Positions 1 to 5,973 of a stretch of 7,135 nucleotides of DNA are shown here, one piece after another. The notes beneath the pieces were generated by a model. It made no database searches, was not told the origin of the DNA, and saw only the letters and a program-made list of their open reading frames with translations. Made by a program: the position numbers and the translations under genes. Source of the stretch: Geoglobus sp. (GTDB taxonomy: Archaea > Halobacteriota > Archaeoglobi > Archaeoglobales > Archaeoglobaceae). The stretch's first letter is position 1. Every line of letters starts with the position of its first letter. The stretch is from the NCBI GenBank assembly GCA_015523645.1, contig WAJY01000177.1, positions 1-7,135 of the forward strand, in the 5' to 3' direction.

Positions 1-392
1 AGGTTGAGGATGAGCTAAGAGTTATAATAGAATCATTCAGACCCTCAAGAATGCTGATAGATTCTATCTCCGTTCTGGAAACGCTTTATGATGATGCAGG
101 AAGATACAGGATGCTTTCAAAGATAAGAGAGATTGTGAAGTCCAATGATGTCACCACGATAATAACCAGCGATAGCGATAAATACAATCCCACAAGCTCC
201 AAATTCGGAGTGATAGAATACGTTTCCGATGGCTTGATTTCCCTCAGAATCGTGAGGGAGAGTGAGCTTGATGAGCCAATTCTTGCCATAGAGGTGGCTA
301 AGATGAGGAGAGTTAATCACTCAAGAAAGCCAAGACCTTATTCGATAACTCCCAATGGAATAGAGGTTTTTGAAGAAGCGGAGATAATGTAG
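1..392 (+). CDS. KaiC/RadA-like ATPase, C-terminal part (5' end outside window)
   Basis: The reading frame is open from position 3 to the TAG at 390-392, so the gene begins upstream of the window. The first internal ATG is at 51, but the frame continues before it with a typical KaiC-family segment (IIESFRPSR then MLIDSIS). The hydrophobic run ending in Asp, LIDSIS, fits the Walker B strand of RecA-like ATPases. Further along are a TIITSDSD strand, FGVIEYVSDGLISL, and KMR..NHSRKPRPYSITPNGIEVF. These match the usual C-terminal half of COG0467 KaiC/RAD55-like proteins, in which FGVEEYVADGVI and KMRG..H....F.I...GI.V are standard. The family consists of ATP-dependent regulatory or signalling ATPases, and the specific role here is unknown. 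The protein ends normally and shows no frameshift. The family call is strong. The function is not determined. Confidence 0.85.
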   Translation, partial: VEDELRVIIESFRPSRMLIDSISVLETLYDDAGRYRMLSKIREIVKSNDVTTIITSDSDKYNPTSSKFGVIEYVSDGLISLRIVRESELDEPILAIEVAKMRRVNHSRKPRPYSITPNGIEVFEEAEIM

Positions 393-433
393 GAGGTGAA
401 AGAACTGGAATGAATCTGGTTAAAGGCTTTTAA
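392..433 (+). other. Strong Shine-Dalgarno with a 7-codon orphan ORF
   Basis: GGAGGTGA at 392-399 overlaps the stop codon of the KaiC-like gene and matches the archaeal anti-Shine-Dalgarno sequence very well. The nearest ATG is at 410, about 10 nt downstream, but its frame closes after seven codons (MNLVKGF, TAA at 431-433). A GTG inside the SD opens an even shorter frame. No real gene follows until 491. This may be the remnant of a lost downstream gene, a leader peptide, or chance. Confidence 0.3.
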
Positions 434-460
434 TAAATTCAGGCTAAAATAATCGCAACA

Positions 461-470
461 TTAATATATT
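461..470 (+). promoter_or_regulatory. TATA box for the cytochrome pair
   Basis: TTAATATATT is centred about 25 nt before the ATG at 491, the usual archaeal distance from TATA box to transcription start. No Shine-Dalgarno precedes the ATG (the sequence is CTCTTTAAGT), so the mRNA is probably leaderless or nearly so. A second AT-rich stretch, TTTTAATAAA near 428-437, is a weaker alternative. Inferred from sequence only. Confidence 0.6.
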
Positions 471-490
471 CTCCATCTCACTCTTTAAGT

Positions 491-1048
491 ATGAGGGGGA
501 AGGGAATTGTTATTTTGTTGTCCTTATTGCTTCTCGGCGTGCTAATCCTGGGATGTGCACAGGAGGAAAAGAAGCCCACTCCAACTCCAGCAAAAACAAA
601 AACTCCAACACCAAAACCAACCAAGACTGCAACACCTAAACCTACACCAAAACCAACAGCAACACCAAAGAAGAGCGAGGCGAAGCCTACAAAGATTGAA
701 TGCACGCTTTGCCATACCAAAGCTCCCCAGTACAAACCCCATGTCAATGGTGGGCAGTACTGTGAGAAATGCCACGGCTCAAATCCCCACAAGATCCACA
801 TCGGTCCTGGAACGAAAAATCTTGACTGTACGGTTTGTCATGGACCTCCAGAGAGCATTCACATTCCAAAGCCAATTGAAGAGGGGAGGGTTGTCTGTGA
901 GAACTGTCATGCATATCCAGATGCAACCAAGCCAAGCTACGGAAACCTGATCAACATACATCTTCCAAGAGGAAAGTACTGCACAGCTTGCCATGGAACT
1001 AACGTGGCTGGAATACACAAAACAGCAGACTCATTTGTAGCTCAGTAA
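491..1048 (+). CDS. Pentahaem c-type cytochrome lipoprotein with Pro/Thr/Lys linker
   Basis: This 185-residue protein starts with a charged MRGKG, a hydrophobic core (residues 6-20) and a lipobox-like LILGC with Cys22. It is probably exported by Sec and lipid-anchored on the outer face of the membrane. Residues 29-67 form a Pro/Thr/Lys-rich linker. Five CxxCH haem c motifs follow at residues 71-75, 91-95, 113-117, 136-140 and 164-168. Further His residues (84, 100, 103, 124, 157, 176) could act as second axial ligands, giving bis-His haems. The C-terminal region from residue 136 (CENCH.YPD, GNL..IHL.RG, C..CHG, IH) is repeated in the next gene, so the two are paralogues. The likely role is electron transfer at the cell surface, for example to metal oxides or between membrane complexes. 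The partner is unknown. The start is supported by the signal sequence and by the upstream TATA box. Confidence 0.9.
   Translation: MRGKGIVILLSLLLLGVLILGCAQEEKKPTPTPAKTKTPTPKPTKTATPKPTPKPTATPKKSEAKPTKIECTLCHTKAPQYKPHVNGGQYCEKCHGSNPHKIHIGPGTKNLDCTVCHGPPESIHIPKPIEEGRVVCENCHAYPDATKPSYGNLINIHLPRGKYCTACHGTNVAGIHKTADSFVAQ
575..691 (+). repeat. Low-complexity Pro/Thr/Lys-coding tract inside the cytochrome gene
   Basis: The coding strand here is almost entirely A and C, with imperfect repeats of CCAACACCAAAACC type. It encodes alternating TP, KP and TK units (residues 29-67). Such tracts are usually flexible, extended surface linkers and can change length by replication slippage. The paralogue downstream has no such tract. 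Confidence 0.8.
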
Positions 1049-1056
1049 CAGAGGTT

Positions 1057-1608
1057 ATGAAAGCAAAGTGGCACATATTTTTTGTTTCCTTCCTACTCCT
1101 TGCTATCCTCCTCTTCACATGCGTTTCTGAAAAAGAAGAGATTCCCAAAAATTTAAGCGAGAAGAAAGAGAACAGAAGCTGGATTGCTGAAAATGAAGAG
1201 AAAATAAAGGAAAACTACAGCGATGTTGTCTGTGAGAACTGCCATCTTAATCCAAAGAGGCAGTATGTGCCTCAGGCTGACAGAATTCAGGGACATGTTA
1301 ATGGAAGTGGTTATTGCGTTTTCTGCCATGCAAAAGGAGAGGATGTTGTTAAGGCTATCGGCGATCTCCATCATTCAAGATTTAAGGATTGCATTAAGTG
1401 TCATCCAACTTTCAGCCCGAAGGATATTAAATGTGGGAATTGCCATGGTTATCCGGATCCATTCAAGGAAAGTGGTGGAAATCTGCTAAAAATTCATCTG
1501 AGCAGAGGGTTTGGCTGCAAAGAGTGTCATGGACATGATTTTCTCCGAATACACATTCAAAAAAAGAAGTTTCCGGAGAGATTCAACATATCTGGCAAAT
1601 TTTCTTAA
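1057..1608 (+). CDS. Second pentahaem c-type cytochrome lipoprotein (paralogue)
   Basis: This 183-residue protein has a signal-like N terminus (MKAKWHIFFVSFLLLAILLF) ending at Cys22. The lipobox is slightly atypical, with Thr at position -1 (LLFTC). Five CxxCH motifs lie at 59-63, 87-91, 112-116, 126-130 and 154-158. The match to the upstream cytochrome is clear in HVNG..YC..CH, in GYPDP....GGNLLKIHLSRG and in the final CKECHG....IH. The 28-residue spacing between haems 4 and 5 is identical, while the other spacings differ. The anchor-to-haem linker (residues 23-58) is Glu/Lys-rich and charged rather than Pro/Thr-rich. The gene begins 8 nt after the previous stop, with a GAGGT element almost touching the ATG, so the pair is very likely co-transcribed and perhaps translationally coupled. 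A role as a membrane-anchored electron carrier is inferred. The C terminus ends in a basic tail (KKKFPERF). Confidence 0.88.
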   Translation: MKAKWHIFFVSFLLLAILLFTCVSEKEEIPKNLSEKKENRSWIAENEEKIKENYSDVVCENCHLNPKRQYVPQADRIQGHVNGSGYCVFCHAKGEDVVKAIGDLHHSRFKDCIKCHPTFSPKDIKCGNCHGYPDPFKESGGNLLKIHLSRGFGCKECHGHDFLRIHIQKKKFPERFNISGKFS

Positions 1609-1943
1609 AAAACAAGTGGAGTGTAACCTTCAGCAACAAGGCTGGAGATTATGCTTCCTACATAAACAACTTCCACCTTTTCTTCAAGCTTCTCAACATA
1701 TCCCCTGTTTTCAGCAATTCTTCTGCATGCCATAGCTTTCCCAGATAACTGGGAGAATTTCTCAATCATTTCAACAATCTCTTTATCTCTCTCAGCAATA
1801 AGATCTTCAACCGGACCGAAGAAAACCAGCTTTATCTCCGCCCATCCATTTTTCACAGCATTAACAGCGTACATGAGCCCCGTTAAAGCTTTCTCCTTAG
1901 CTTCAGAACCGCTGGAAATTATAACAAGAATTTTCGGCTTCAT
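1605..1943 (-). CDS. DsrE/DsrF-like family protein
   Basis: This 112-residue soluble protein resembles the DsrE/DsrF/YchN fold family. It begins KPKILVIISSGSEAKEKALTGLMYAVNA, has a middle strand IKLVFFGPVEDLI, a segment MACRRIAENRGYVEKL with the only Cys (73), and ends VEVVYVGSIISSLVAEGYTPLVF. The Cys falls about where some DsrE-like proteins carry a functional cysteine used in sulfur relay, so sulfur handling is possible. Many family members have no known role. The start is fixed by an ATGA overlap with the stop of hef, which suggests translational coupling. The stop overlaps the stop of the convergent cytochrome gene by three bases within TTAA. There is no signal peptide. The family call is moderately strong. 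The function is unproven. Confidence 0.75.
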   Translation of the reverse strand: MKPKILVIISSGSEAKEKALTGLMYAVNAVKNGWAEIKLVFFGPVEDLIAERDKEIVEMIEKFSQLSGKAMACRRIAENRGYVEKLEEKVEVVYVGSIISSLVAEGYTPLVF

Positions 1944-4198
1944 GGATTGCTCTCTTCTTTCCCGCTTAAATAAATTTCCTCGTCGTCATATTTGGTGTTG
2001 AAGAATCTCCATATTCTTTCAGCAGTTTTTTTCCCTATCTTAGGCACTTTAACTAGGTCTTCAACTCCAGCATTGGCGATGTTTCTCAGTGTTTGGAACC
2101 TTTCAAGGAGATTTTTTGCTATTACCGGTCCAACGTCGGGTATTGCAGAAACAACATATTCAAGCTCTTCCTTGAAGCTCCTCTTTGTTTTATCTGAGTG
2201 AACGACAATGTGCCTCTTCTTTATCTCCTGCTCTCTTCTTGCAATTGAAAAAAGGAAGTCTGATGTCTCAGCTTCATTTTTTGTGAATATTATCGGAATG
2301 CCAAAATCCACTGCAATTGTTGCAATAGCACCCCTTACTGACTCTGGATTGATTCTGCGCCTTCCATAAATGTTTTCTCCCTCTATTATCAAAACAGGCT
2401 TATCATAACTCCTTTTGAGGTTCATGATCTGTGAGAATATCTTAGCCTCATCAACAATGCTGTTAACAAAGTCATCCACCGTTTTTCTCTCCACTGCTAC
2501 TCTATCACTCAAAACATAGTCAGCTACATCAAGATTCCTGACAACTATCTCAGCACCTTTCTCTCTCAGCATTCTAACGACTCCAGACCTCATCTCCCTT
2601 GAATCAACATTCACAACAACTTTCTTTTTCTCCTCCTCAATTTCTATAAAATCAGAGAGAGTGGAGCTTGGAGAGGATCTAATCTCATCCTTCAGCCTGT
2701 AAAGCATCTCGTACATCATCCTCTCCTTTCTGAGACTTGTCCAGTAGTATGCCTCATCTCTTGTGCTCTTTGTTATCAAAACAACTATTCTTCCTTCTCT
2801 CCCTCTTCCAGTTCTCCCCTTTCTCTGAATCGCCCTTATCTCAGATGGGACAGCCTCATAAAAAACAACAAGATCCGTTGATGGTATGTCAAGTCCCTCC
2901 TCACCAACGCTTGTTGATACAAGGACATTTATCTCTCCCCTCCTGAACGCCTCAAGCACTTCAATCTGCATCTTCTGACTCATTCCTCTATCATCTTCTC
3001 TGTTAGCCTGCCCTATAAACTTTTCAACTCTGAAACCGCTCTTTTTAAGCTCTTCAACAAGCTTGTCAGCTGTATCTCTGAAATTTGCAAAAACTATTAC
3101 TCTAGAGTCTTCGTTCTCCTCAAACTGCTTTTTAAGTATTGATTTTAGCATTTCAACCTTTGGATGGTCAATGCTAACCTTCATAGCCCTTATCAGACTC
3201 TCCCTAAAAACAGGATCTTCAAAGAGGTTTTTTGATGCCCTGCTACCCCTCCCCTTTGCCTCTTTAAAGAGCCTCCTCAGGTATCTTCTGAGCGCTTCCA
3301 CACCCTGAGTTTCTATCAGCTCAATGGCATGCTGAATCTTCATTATCTCTGCGAGAATTGAAAGAGCTTCAAAATAAACCTGATTCCCGCTCTCTCCAGC
3401 CTGTGACTGCAAAGCTTCTTGCAATGCTAACAGCTCTTTCTTTGTCGCATTTGATATTTCTATGTCTAGACCGAGTTTTTCAAACCTCTTGTACCTAACC
3501 TTCAAAGCCCTCTCAAACCCATCCCTGACAATCTTAAGCTCCTTTGGTATGTCAACCTTTACCCATTCAATGTCCTTATGAGTGACATAAGGTTTTACAT
3601 CCAAGTCGTACTCTGTCTTTATTTCAAGATTTTCGATGTAAAGATTCTCTATAACCTCCCTGATCCTGTCTATATCACTTCCCGGGGAAGCTGTGATCGC
3701 AAGTATTAGACTCTTTCTTGCTTTCTGCATATATTCCTTGGCAATAAAAACATAGGCATAATTTCCAACAGCCCTGTGAGCTTCATCAAAAATCACCAGA
3801 ATGAAGTCGGAGAGATCGAGCTTTCCAGAAATCAGATCATTTTCAATAACTTGTGGAGTTGAAACTATGATTTTAGCCTTCTTATACATTTCAGGTCTCT
3901 TCTCTGGAGAGGTTTCTCCGCTAACAGAGACTATCTTTTCCTCTTCCAGCCTTAGCTTTTTTCTCAGAAACTCTGCATGCTGCTCAACAAGCGGTTTGGT
4001 TGGAGCAAGAAACAAAACTTTCCCATCCTCGTTGAGAAGTCTGGATGCGATTACAAGCAGAGCAACAACGGTTTTCCCCAGACCTGTTGGAAGAACGATC
4101 AGTGTATTCTGAAGTAAGGCTGATGCAGCAAGGGAGAGCTGGTAACTTCTTCTCTCTATGGATTTTGGTTTTATGAGGGGGTGGGAAATGTATTCCAT
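1940..4198 (-). CDS. hef: Hef: archaeal FANCM/XPF-like helicase-nuclease
   Basis: The 752 residues match the full Hef architecture. The N-terminal superfamily-2 helicase has Walker A PTGLGKT (37-43), APTKPLVEQ (65-73), STPQV (113-117), DEAH (138-141) and TASPG (169-173). An alpha-helical insertion follows (roughly 190-340), as in Hef, Mph1 and FANCM. The second RecA domain carries VIVFANF (367-373), SVGEEGLDIP (430-439) and QRKGRTGR (458-465). The C-terminal XPF-type nuclease has VDSRE (531-535), VADY (558-561) and the catalytic ERKTVDD (570-576). Two helix-hairpin-helix motifs follow near 686-700 and 715-730 (IPDVGPVIA, VPKIGKKTA). Known Hef proteins unwind and cut stalled or branched replication forks. 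All key residues are present, so it should be active. The ATG at 4198 lacks a Shine-Dalgarno but has a TATA-like element about 26 nt upstream. The gene lies 42 bp after the iron permease and overlaps the DsrE-like gene by 4 bp. Confidence 0.97.
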   Translation of the reverse strand: MEYISHPLIKPKSIERRSYQLSLAASALLQNTLIVLPTGLGKTVVALLVIASRLLNEDGKVLFLAPTKPLVEQHAEFLRKKLRLEEEKIVSVSGETSPEKRPEMYKKAKIIVSTPQVIENDLISGKLDLSDFILVIFDEAHRAVGNYAYVFIAKEYMQKARKSLILAITASPGSDIDRIREVIENLYIENLEIKTEYDLDVKPYVTHKDIEWVKVDIPKELKIVRDGFERALKVRYKRFEKLGLDIEISNATKKELLALQEALQSQAGESGNQVYFEALSILAEIMKIQHAIELIETQGVEALRRYLRRLFKEAKGRGSRASKNLFEDPVFRESLIRAMKVSIDHPKVEMLKSILKKQFEENEDSRVIVFANFRDTADKLVEELKKSGFRVEKFIGQANREDDRGMSQKMQIEVLEAFRRGEINVLVSTSVGEEGLDIPSTDLVVFYEAVPSEIRAIQRKGRTGRGREGRIVVLITKSTRDEAYYWTSLRKERMMYEMLYRLKDEIRSSPSSTLSDFIEIEEEKKKVVVNVDSREMRSGVVRMLREKGAEIVVRNLDVADYVLSDRVAVERKTVDDFVNSIVDEAKIFSQIMNLKRSYDKPVLIIEGENIYGRRRINPESVRGAIATIAVDFGIPIIFTKNEAETSDFLFSIARREQEIKKRHIVVHSDKTKRSFKEELEYVVSAIPDVGPVIAKNLLERFQTLRNIANAGVEDLVKVPKIGKKTAERIWRFFNTKYDDEEIYLSGKEESNP

Positions 4199-4219
4199 CA
4201 GATTTAATTTTTAAAGAAG

Positions 4220-4228
4220 ATTAAAAAC
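4220..4228 (-). promoter_or_regulatory. Probable TATA box for hef
   Basis: On the - strand GTTTTTAAT lies centred about 26 nt before the hef ATG, and no Shine-Dalgarno precedes that ATG. This suggests a leaderless hef transcript, although read-through from the iron permease gene 42 bp upstream is also possible. The same T-rich stretch could act as a T-tract terminator for the permease gene. Confidence 0.4.
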
Positions 4229-4240
4229 TGTTTTGACATC

Positions 4241-5041
4241 TCATCTGTATTTCTTGAGGATCAGTGCGAGCATTATCGAGAGGTAGCCGAATTGCAGAAA
4301 AACTCTGATCCATTCCATGCTTGCTGAATAGCCGAAAAGAACTGAAAATACTCCTCCAACTATTCCCTTGTGATGGAGGGGATTATCGGCTGTTAAGCCT
4401 AGGTTGTATGCCTTTTCAAAAAGCCAAGATTCATAGCCGTAACCTTCAGCAACCTCAACAAGCTCATGGGTTCCATATCCCAGAATTCCTGAGGCTATGA
4501 ACGCAAGGAATATGCTAGTCACATAGAAAAACTTTCTTATGCTTATCCTGAACTCAACCCTAAAGATTGCAATGCTCAATAGAATTGCAAATCCCAATCC
4601 AGTCAGACCTCCTAAAAGCGTGCCAAAAGCATCTCTTGAGACAAAGGGTGTGAGAAAAAGGATGGTCTCGATAACCTCCCTCACAACAAATATGAATGCC
4701 ACTATCGCTATGCCCCACTGGAACTTTCTTCTCGCTTTATATTCTATCTCCTCCTTTATTTTTTCTCCAGCCATCCAGAGTATCATGTAAGTTAGAACGG
4801 CAACAGCTAAATAGGATGCAAGAGACTCAAAGATCTCCTTTTGTGTGCCTTTCAGTCCTCCAAACAGTGTCAGTATGAAGAAGGCAACAATGATTCCACT
4901 GAGAAGAGCTATAAGAGAGCCCAGGTATGCGTATCTAATCTCATCAATTCTATTGCTCCTTCTGAGATATGCTACCAGCACGGCAACAAGCAGTGTTGCC
5001 TCAAAGCCCTCTCTCATCGTTATAACAAACTGCCCTATCAT
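4241..5041 (-). CDS. FTR1-family iron permease
   Basis: This 266-residue polytopic membrane protein begins MIGQFVITMREGFEATLLV, the typical FTR1/EfeU opening. Both REXXE iron-binding motifs are present: REGFE at residues 10-14 in the first helix and REVIE at 121-125 in a later helix. About seven membrane segments can be seen (near 2-24, 39-60, 74-93, 110-132, 140-160, 171-190 and 240-262). The C-terminal NPLHHKGIVGGVFSVLFGY also fits the family. FTR1 proteins import iron across the cytoplasmic membrane, and an oxidase or periplasmic partner is often needed. None is visible here. I chose ATG 5041 over an in-frame TTG at 5056 because a GGTG-type ribosome site precedes the ATG by 5 nt, family members start there, and the TTG would sit at or before the predicted transcription start. 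A metal-regulator-like palindrome lies in the promoter. The next gene downstream is hef. Confidence 0.92.
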   Translation of the reverse strand: MIGQFVITMREGFEATLLVAVLVAYLRRSNRIDEIRYAYLGSLIALLSGIIVAFFILTLFGGLKGTQKEIFESLASYLAVAVLTYMILWMAGEKIKEEIEYKARRKFQWGIAIVAFIFVVREVIETILFLTPFVSRDAFGTLLGGLTGLGFAILLSIAIFRVEFRISIRKFFYVTSIFLAFIASGILGYGTHELVEVAEGYGYESWLFEKAYNLGLTADNPLHHKGIVGGVFSVLFGYSASMEWIRVFLQFGYLSIMLALILKKYR

Positions 5042-5057
5042 TTCAACACCCTTCAAA

Positions 5058-5077
5058 AGTTTAGGGTAACCTAAACT
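5058..5077 (-). promoter_or_regulatory. DtxR/IdeR/MDR1-like operator in the iron permease promoter
   Basis: A 20-bp near-perfect palindrome has arms AGTTTAGG and CCTAAACT around a 4-bp centre (9 of 10 base pairs match). Its TTAGGTTANCCTAA core resembles the iron boxes bound by DtxR/IdeR-type repressors, a family that includes MDR1 of Archaeoglobus fulgidus. It begins directly at the TATA box and covers the region just before the expected transcription start. A bound repressor there would block initiation. Iron-dependent repression of the permease is the inference. Confidence 0.65.
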
Positions 5078-5084
5078 ATATAAG
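5077..5084 (-). promoter_or_regulatory. TATA box of the iron permease gene
   Basis: The - strand reads CTTATATA, a strong archaeal TATA element. A start about 25 nt downstream would fall near 5055, leaving a leader of about 14 nt that holds the GGTG ribosome site at 5047-5050 (part of AAGGGTG) and the ATG at 5041. This geometry supports the ATG start over the upstream TTG. Confidence 0.7.
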
Positions 5085-5106
5085 AGTTTCTAGTTTCAGG
5101 GCTATG

Positions 5107-5973
5107 CTAGCTATCCAATTCAATGCCGTAAACTCTCTCAATGTTATCCCTGCAGATTTTTGCAACAAATCCTTCATCAAAGCCACTCTGAATTAATTCA
5201 GCAATCTTTTTTGGAACCGTTTTTGGTCCCAGAACACTTCCAGGTCTTTCCTTATCATCTATATAATCCGTCTCAACCACAAATCTGTCTCCTTGTTGTG
5301 CTGCTTTAAGCACGTTGTTTCCTATGGCAATCACTGACGGAAAAATGCCCAACTCTTTGAATTCATCAATCTTTGCCGGAGAAAAATGCTTTATTACCCT
5401 CTCCTTCCTGATTCCTATTTTTTCCGCCATTTTTGCTATTTCCATCATACCTTCTTTCGTGTATCTTTCGGTGTGAAGCTGAACCGCACAGTCAACCTCT
5501 TTTGCCACTTGAAAGGCATGCATCATCACCTCATTGCTCACCTTCCATGTGTAATCGCTTACCTTATAGTGAGGTCTTCCAGACTTTATCGCAACGGCTT
5601 TTCCCTCAGCAACATATTGTCCAGCAATCTCGAGAGCCTCTTTCATAATCTCTCCAGCCTTATCAATCCCCCACCTCTTTGAAAGAATTGTTATCTCTGC
5701 TGGATGAACTGAAAGTATGCTGTAAGCTCTGACTATCTCATTTGCCTTCTCAACAAGCTTAATGTGTTCATCAAACATAGCCTTAAAATCCTTCCCGCTC
5801 GATGGATTAACCTTATAATGGTGACTGAGGAGAGAGACAAGAAAAACATGAGTTCCTCCTGCCTGTCTGAACTGCTTCAGAGCTTTTAGCCTTAAATGGT
5901 TGTATAGGTGCATGTGGTTGTCTGTTATGACAAGCATGGAGCTTTGAAAACGTGAAGACTTAAAAATGTTCAT
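5107..5973 (-). CDS. TatD-like TIM-barrel metal-dependent hydrolase (COG1099 type)
   Basis: This 288-residue protein has the ordered metal-ligand motifs of TatD-like amidohydrolases: DNHMH (18-22), VHP with His90, SGRPHY (131-136), QLHTE with His167, IKHFS with His196, and VETDY with Asp236. The run ETDYIDDKERPGSVLGPKTVP is characteristic of the archaeal group I recall as COG1099, predicted hydrolases of unknown substrate. Where ordinary TatD proteins have a metal-ligating Glu before G-R-P-H, this protein has Lys130 (AIKSGRPH). No signal peptide is seen, so it is cytoplasmic. The ATG at 5973 overlaps the stop of the Fe-S gene as ATGA, which suggests coupling. An alternative ATG at 5937 (MLVITDNHMH) gives the more usual family N terminus and has a TATA-like ATTTTTAA about 27 nt upstream, so the first 12 residues may not be made. 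Substrate unknown. Confidence 0.87.
   Translation of the reverse strand: MNIFKSSRFQSSMLVITDNHMHLYNHLRLKALKQFRQAGGTHVFLVSLLSHHYKVNPSSGKDFKAMFDEHIKLVEKANEIVRAYSILSVHPAEITILSKRWGIDKAGEIMKEALEIAGQYVAEGKAVAIKSGRPHYKVSDYTWKVSNEVMMHAFQVAKEVDCAVQLHTERYTKEGMMEIAKMAEKIGIRKERVIKHFSPAKIDEFKELGIFPSVIAIGNNVLKAAQQGDRFVVETDYIDDKERPGSVLGPKTVPKKIAELIQSGFDEGFVAKICRDNIERVYGIELDS

Noticed and set aside
575..691. Repeat tract considered as a CRISPR-like array
   Set aside because: The units are short, imperfect, in frame and without spacers. They encode a protein linker.
478..801. Long - strand reading frame opposite the first cytochrome
   Set aside because: It is a shadow of the A/C-rich linker tract. It gives a Gly/Val/Phe low-complexity product with no independent support.
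555..950. + strand frame of 131 codons inside the first cytochrome
   Set aside because: It is out of frame with the CxxCH-bearing gene, its Gln/Leu/His-rich product comes from the repeat tract, and it matches no family.
5042..5056. TTG 5056 as the start of the iron permease
   Set aside because: It lies at the predicted transcription start, has no ribosome site, and would extend the protein beyond the normal FTR1 N terminus.
5100..5116. GCTAGC palindrome near the hydrolase stop codon as a terminator
   Set aside because: Only six bases are self-complementary, the symmetry does not extend, and no T tract follows.
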